NCBI GenBank assembly: GCA_964532595.1
Contig: CAZHIQ010000003.1
Span: 62,001 to 126,000 of the forward strand
Reading direction: 5' to 3'
From: Chryseosolibacter sp964532595
GTDB taxonomy: Bacteria > Bacteroidota > Bacteroidia > Cytophagales > Cyclobacteriaceae
DNA length: 64,000 bases
Part shown: piece by piece, positions 60,227-64,000 of the stretch
How positions within the stretch are numbered: position 1 is the first letter of the stretch
How the letters are laid out: every line of letters begins with the position of its first letter
Position numbers and translations under genes: made by a program
Notes under the pieces: generated by a model
Seen by the model: only the letters and a program-made list of their open reading frames with translations
What the model was told of the DNA's origin: nothing
Databases searched by the model: none

Positions 60227-61771
60227 TCATATCTTTCGGAGTAGCTGATTCACGGAGCATGCATTGATCATCTTTTCGCGAATTTCTGCAACGCTTACGC
60301 GTTCCTGCTGCATTGTGTCGCGATCCCGAACCGTGACGGTATCGTCTTCGAGTGTCTGGTGGTCGATGGTCAGACAGTAGGGGGTACCAATAGCGTCCTG
60401 ACGACGATAGCGGCGACCGATGGTATCCTTGTCTTCATAGTAACACTTCAGGTCGTACTTGAGGTCGTCCATAATCTTCTCCGCTTTTTCCGGCAGGCCG
60501 TCTTTCTTGACAAGGGGCAGGATCGCGACCTTGTTTGGCGCGAGCGCAGGGGGGAGGGCGAGCACTGAGCGTTCACTGCCATCCTCCAGTTTTTCATCGC
60601 GATAGCTTTTCGACAACACAGCCAGGAAGCACCGGTCAAGACCGATCGACGTTTCTACCACGTAGGGTATGAAGCTCTGGTTGGTTTCTGTGTCAAAATA
60701 TTGCAGTTTTTTTCCTGAGTATTTCTCGTGGTTCTTAAGATCGAAGTCTGTCCGAGAGTGGATTCCTTCAAGTTCTTTGAATCCCATCGGGAAATTGAAC
60801 TGGATATCACAGGCGGCGTTGGCGTAGTGCGCCAGGTTGAGGTGGTCATGGAACCGGTAGTTTTCAGCGCCGAGCCCAAGAGCCTGGTGCCACCGCATCC
60901 TTTTTTCTTTCCAGAACTCGTACCATTTCATTTCCTCGCCAGGCTTGACGAAGAACTGCATCTCCATCTGTTCAAACTCCCGCATCCGGAAGATGAACTG
61001 ACGGGCGACAATCTCATTGCGAAAGGCTTTTCCAATCTGGGCGATACCAAAAGGAATCTTCATCCGTCCGGTCTTCTGCACGTTCAGGAAATTGACAAAT
61101 ATCCCCTGGGCGGTTTCGGGGCGGAGGTATATCTTATTCGCTTCGTCAGCGAGTGAGCCGATTTCCGTTGAGAACATCAGGTTGAACTGGCGTACATCGG
61201 TCCAGTTGCGTGACCCTGAAATAGGATCGGTAATTTCAAGGTCGAGGATGAGCTGCTTGAGTCCGGCCATGTCGCCGTTGCCCATCGCTTCCTTGAGGCG
61301 TTCATTCGTTTCGTCAATCCGCTTCTGATATTCAAGTACCCGGGGATTGGTTTTGACGAACATATCCCGGTCAAAGCTCTCGCCGAATCGTTTGGCGGCC
61401 TTGTCTACCTCCTTCTGGATTTTGTCCTCCATCTTCTGGATCGCATCTTCGATGAGGACGTCGGCGCGATAACGTTTTTTCGAGTCTTTGTTGTCGAGCA
61501 TCGGGTCGTTGAAGGCGTCAACATGGCCCGAGGCCTTCCAGGTGGTGGGGTGCATGAAAATGGCGGCGTCGATACCGACAATATTGTCGTGAAGCAACGT
61601 CATGAACTTCCACCAGTACTCCTTGATGTTGTTTTTTAGTTCCGCGCCGTTTTGTCCGTAATCGTAAACCGCGCTGAGTCCGTCATAGATTTCGCTGGAA
61701 GGAAAGATGAATCCATACTCTTTGGCATGGGAAATCACATTCTTAAGCAGGTTGTCGTCTTGAGTAGCCAT
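60227..61771 (-). CDS. glyS: Glycine--tRNA ligase (homodimeric alpha-2 type)
   Basis: 514-aa class II synthetase charging tRNA-Gly. The single-chain alpha-2 form is shown by FIFPSSEIYDGLSAVYDYGQ, IFMHPTTWKASGHVDAFNDP, RPETAQGIFVNFLNVQKTGR, FAIAQIGKAFRNEI-type motif 2 and ETSIGLDRCFLAVLSKSY (motif 3). A C-terminal anticodon-binding domain follows from about residue 400. Has its own promoter in the 38-nt gap after mazG. Confidence 0.97.
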   Translation of the reverse strand: MATQDDNLLKNVISHAKEYGFIFPSSEIYDGLSAVYDYGQNGAELKNNIKEYWWKFMTLLHDNIVGIDAAIFMHPTTWKASGHVDAFNDPMLDNKDSKKRYRADVLIEDAIQKMEDKIQKEVDKAAKRFGESFDRDMFVKTNPRVLEYQKRIDETNERLKEAMGNGDMAGLKQLILDLEITDPISGSRNWTDVRQFNLMFSTEIGSLADEANKIYLRPETAQGIFVNFLNVQKTGRMKIPFGIAQIGKAFRNEIVARQFIFRMREFEQMEMQFFVKPGEEMKWYEFWKEKRMRWHQALGLGAENYRFHDHLNLAHYANAACDIQFNFPMGFKELEGIHSRTDFDLKNHEKYSGKKLQYFDTETNQSFIPYVVETSIGLDRCFLAVLSKSYRDEKLEDGSERSVLALPPALAPNKVAILPLVKKDGLPEKAEKIMDDLKYDLKCYYEDKDTIGRRYRRQDAIGTPYCLTIDHQTLEDDTVTVRDRDTMQQERVSVAEIREKMINACSVNQLLRKI

Positions 61772-61778
61772 AGATTCG

Positions 61779-61808
61779 CAAAGATAGCCGCAGGAAGGAG
61801 ATTGGCAA
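61779..61808 (-). promoter_or_regulatory. Promoter of glyS
   Basis: On the minus strand ATTG (TTG at 61806-61808) is followed after 19 nt by TATCTTTG (61779-61786), an exact -7 box with a -33 TTG at ideal spacing. The -7 box ends 7 nt before the glyS ATG, so the transcript has almost no leader. The -33 box is 1 nt from the mazG stop codon. Confidence 0.65.
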
Positions 61809-61809
61809 T

Positions 61810-62619
61810 TTACTCTGATTTTGCCCGATTCCAGTAGTGGTCCATTTCGGCCAGCGTCATCTCGCCCAGTTTCTTCCCGTCGCGGGCCGATTCGCGCTCC
61901 AGGTATTGAAAACGTTTGATGAACTTCTTATTCGTCCGTTCGAGTGCTTCTTCCGGGTCGAGGTCGATAAACCGGGCATAATTTACCAGCGAAAATAAGA
62001 GGTCGCCAAACTCGGCCATTGCCTTCTCTTTATTAATAGTTCCTGAAGCGGCATTGAATTCCTGTTTGAACTCGCGCAATTCTTCTTCTACTTTCTCCCA
62101 AACCTGCTCTTTTCGCTCCCAATCGAATCCTACACCGCGCGCCTTGTCCTGAATTCGGATGGCTTTCACAAGGGCTGGAAGCGCGCGAGGCACCCCTTCC
62201 AATACTGAAGTATTTCCTTGTTTGAGTTTGATCTTTTCCCAGTTCGCTTTCACCGCTTCTTCATCATTTGCCTCTACATCGCCGTAAATGTGTGGGTGGC
62301 GTTGAATCAGTTTGTCGCAGATGCCGTTGAGGACATCGGCGATATCGAAATCGCCCGTCTCCGATGCAATGCGGGCATAGAAAACGAGATGGAGCATCAG
62401 GTCACCCAGCTCCTTGCGGATTTCCGGAAGATCGTGGTCAAGAATCGCGTCCGAAAGCTCATACGTTTCCTCGATCGTGAGGTGCCGGAGACTTTCCAGC
62501 GTTTGTTTTTTATCCCAGGGACAATTTTCGCGGAGCTCGTCCATGATGGTCAGAAGCCGGTCGAAGGCAGCAAGTTTTTCGCTTCGTTTGGGATCGGGTA
62601 CGCTCTTCGGAGTTTTCAT
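61810..62619 (-). CDS. mazG: Nucleoside triphosphate pyrophosphohydrolase MazG
   Basis: 269 aa from MKTPKSVPDPKRSEK. It hydrolyses (d)NTPs to NMP and PPi, clearing damaged nucleotides or affecting ppGpp levels. The acidic metal site is EETYELSDAILDHD...EIRKELGDLM (ExxE...ExxD) near residues 50-78, and a second all-alpha MazG half with FGDLLFSLVNYARF and DPEEALERTNKKFIKRFQYL follows. NCPWDKKQTLESLRHLTIE is the standard start of the domain. The frame is open 19 further codons upstream, not used. Confidence 0.95.
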   Translation of the reverse strand: MKTPKSVPDPKRSEKLAAFDRLLTIMDELRENCPWDKKQTLESLRHLTIEETYELSDAILDHDLPEIRKELGDLMLHLVFYARIASETGDFDIADVLNGICDKLIQRHPHIYGDVEANDEEAVKANWEKIKLKQGNTSVLEGVPRALPALVKAIRIQDKARGVGFDWERKEQVWEKVEEELREFKQEFNAASGTINKEKAMAEFGDLLFSLVNYARFIDLDPEEALERTNKKFIKRFQYLERESARDGKKLGEMTLAEMDHYWNRAKSE

Positions 62620-62708
62620 ATTACAGGGGAACAATCGCGGCAAGGTAATAATTACCCGGCGTTTGCGGATTTTCATCGGCGTGTCGCCGGCTGGATTTTG
62701 AAAATGTT

Positions 62709-62716
62709 TAGATTTG
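62709..62716 (+). promoter_or_regulatory. Promoter -7 element (TAGATTTG) of the phosphohexomutase gene
   Basis: Exact TAnnTTTG match 21 nt before the GTG start, in the divergent gap shared with mazG. TTTG at 62697-62700 is only 8 nt upstream, so no proper -33 box is evident. Confidence 0.45.
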
Positions 62717-62737
62717 CCGACACAAAAATACTGTCAG

Positions 62738-64000
62738 GTGGCTTTAATAAAATCTATTTCAGGAATTCGCGGAACTATTGGCGGCAAACCGGGTGATAAT
62801 CTGACCCCGATTGATGTTGTAAGGTTTACAGCCGCTTACGGTGCCTGGCTTCTTCAGACACCAGGTGAGAAGAAAGTTGTTGTAGGACGTGACGCCCGTA
62901 TCTCCGGAAAAGTGGTGAACGATCTCGTCTGCGCTACACTCCAGGGCCTCGGTATCCATGTAGTCGATCTCGGCTTGTCTACCACGCCGACGGTTGAGTT
63001 GGCGGTTGTCGAAGAAAAAGCTGCAGGCGGAATCATCCTCACCGCCAGCCATAACCCGATCCAATGGAATGCGCTTAAACTCCTTAACGAACGCGGCGAG
63101 TTTATATCGGGAGCTGACGGAGAGGCGGTACTGAGGCTAGCTGAATCTGAAACCTACGAATTTGCTCAAGTAATGAAACTGGGCAAATACCAGAAGAAGG
63201 ATGGCTATATCGAAAAGCACATCGAAGCAATCCTTTCGTTGCCGCTGGTTAATGTGGAGGCGATCCGCAACCGGGGATTTCGGGTTGTTGTCGACGCGGT
63301 GAACTCAACAGGGGGAATTGCCGTGCCGATGTTACTCAGTGCTCTTGGCGTTACCGTAAAGGAATTGTATTGTGAGCCGACCGGTCATTTTCCCCATAAT
63401 CCTGAACCTCTCCCCGAGCATCTGACTGACATCAGTCGCGAGATTGTTAAAGGTCAGTATGATCTGGGAATTGTTGTTGATCCGGACGTTGACCGTCTTG
63501 CCCTCGTATGCGAAGATGGTTCTGCCTTCGGCGAAGAATATACACTGGTAGCGGTTGCCGATTATGTATTAACCGCCGGTAAAGTAGGGAATACGGTATC
63601 CAACCTCTCAAGTACGCGTGCCTTGCAGGACATCACCGAGAAAGCGGGCGGGCAGTATTTCGCTTCGGCCGTGGGCGAGGTGAATGTAGTGACTATGATG
63701 AAGGAGAAGAACGCGGTCATTGGAGGGGAAGGAAATGGCGGTATAATTTACCCTGATCTTCACTACGGCCGTGATGCGCTGGTGGGTATTGCCCTATTTC
63801 TCAGCCATCTGGCAACATCACAGATGACGGCGCTGCGTCTGCGGAGCAAGTATCCGAACTACTATATATCGAAGAACAAGATCGAGTTGACGCGCGATAT
63901 CAACGTCGACAAGATTCTGGATCATATGCGCAAGAAATACGAGAAACAACCCTTCAATACAGCTGACGGGCTGCGGATCGAGTTTGATCGCGAATGGGTG
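62738..64000 (+). CDS. glmM: Phosphoglucosamine mutase / phosphohexomutase (GlmM-like), 3' end outside the window
   Basis: Alpha-D-phosphohexomutase interconverting hexose-6-P and hexose-1-P; GlmM makes GlcN-1-P for peptidoglycan and LPS. The first 421 codons are present. GTG start followed by ALIKSISGIRGTIGGKPGDN; catalytic phosphoserine in LTASHNPIQWNALKLLN (around residue 104); metal loop VVDPDVDRLALVCED; sugar-binding EGNGGIIYPDLHYGRDAL. The shape matches the Bacteroidota GlmM branch, though phosphomannomutase activity is possible. Preceded by a -7 promoter match. Confidence 0.92.
   Translation, partial: MALIKSISGIRGTIGGKPGDNLTPIDVVRFTAAYGAWLLQTPGEKKVVVGRDARISGKVVNDLVCATLQGLGIHVVDLGLSTTPTVELAVVEEKAAGGIILTASHNPIQWNALKLLNERGEFISGADGEAVLRLAESETYEFAQVMKLGKYQKKDGYIEKHIEAILSLPLVNVEAIRNRGFRVVVDAVNSTGGIAVPMLLSALGVTVKELYCEPTGHFPHNPEPLPEHLTDISREIVKGQYDLGIVVDPDVDRLALVCEDGSAFGEEYTLVAVADYVLTAGKVGNTVSNLSSTRALQDITEKAGGQYFASAVGEVNVVTMMKEKNAVIGGEGNGGIIYPDLHYGRDALVGIALFLSHLATSQMTALRLRSKYPNYYISKNKIELTRDINVDKILDHMRKKYEKQPFNTADGLRIEFDREWV

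Overview
The window looks like chromosomal DNA of a Bacteroidota bacterium, most likely order Cytophagales (class Cytophagia). Evidence: the purH-mreB-mreC-mreD-mrdA-rodA order; a SusC-like TonB receptor with a carboxypeptidase-regulatory N-terminal domain; many genes preceded by the Bacteroidota -7 promoter element TAnnTTTG and not by Shine-Dalgarno sequences; a System I cytochrome c maturation locus; and a tandem intergenic repeat of the ACGAATTACGAAT kind seen in environmental Bacteroidota. Base composition is close to balanced. It is one scaffold with a 100-N gap at 11082-11181. No rRNA, tRNA, CRISPR array, prophage or insertion sequence was seen.

Layout. 1-6335 (minus): elongasome operon purH-mreBCD-mrdA-rodA, with rodA cut by the window edge. 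6370-9112 (minus): nitrilase-family amidase, peptide deformylase, RuvX/YqgF nuclease and a hemerythrin-like protein. 9254-11831 (plus): C-terminal processing protease, the repeat array with the gap, and a thioesterase. 11833-15918 (minus): purN, an archaeal-type UbiA prenyltransferase, and a TonB-dependent receptor under a TPP riboswitch, so probably a thiamine receptor. 16179-18094 (plus): biotinyl carrier protein, pyrH, frr. 18119-20224 (minus): gmd and fcl for GDP-L-fucose. 20397-21834 (plus): a small membrane protein and a MoxR ATPase. 21842-24207 (minus): Rieske-like lipoprotein, hydroxyacyl-CoA dehydrogenase, pheS.

24290-43167 (minus) is a surface-polysaccharide cluster of 18 genes, mostly overlapping or tightly spaced. 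It encodes nucleotide-sugar enzymes (UDP-uronate epimerase, UDP-HexNAc dehydrogenase, GalE, WbpE/WbpD/WbpB-like, FdtA/FdtB-like), four glycosyltransferase-like proteins, two methyltransferase-like proteins, a Wzx flippase, two Wzy/WaaL-type proteins and a WecA-type initiating transferase. This is enough for a Wzx/Wzy-type pathway building an acidic, amino-sugar-containing glycan on undecaprenyl phosphate.

43280-48033 (plus) is ccmB-ccmC-ccmD-ccmE-ccmF for heme delivery to c-type cytochromes, with a Cys-type CcmE. 48138-62619 (minus) holds an amino-acid permease, lspA, ileS, an RND exporter, a histidine kinase, dGTPase, an MtfA-like peptidase, glyS and mazG. 62738 onward (plus) is a glmM-like phosphohexomutase running off the end.

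The most notable points are an isoleucyl-tRNA synthetase whose HIGH signature reads GIHH (the altered motif linked to mupirocin hyper-resistance in IleRS2 enzymes), the TPP-riboswitch-controlled TonB receptor with a complete promoter, a DGGGP-synthase-like UbiA protein (possible ether-lipid chemistry), a CxxxY-type CcmE, a Rieske-fold lipoprotein lacking both histidine ligands, a hemerythrin/RIC-like protein without the Cys-Cys of its N-terminal domain, and a recurrent TAnnTTTG promoter set, some members of which sit almost on the start codon. I saw no convincing wholly new system.
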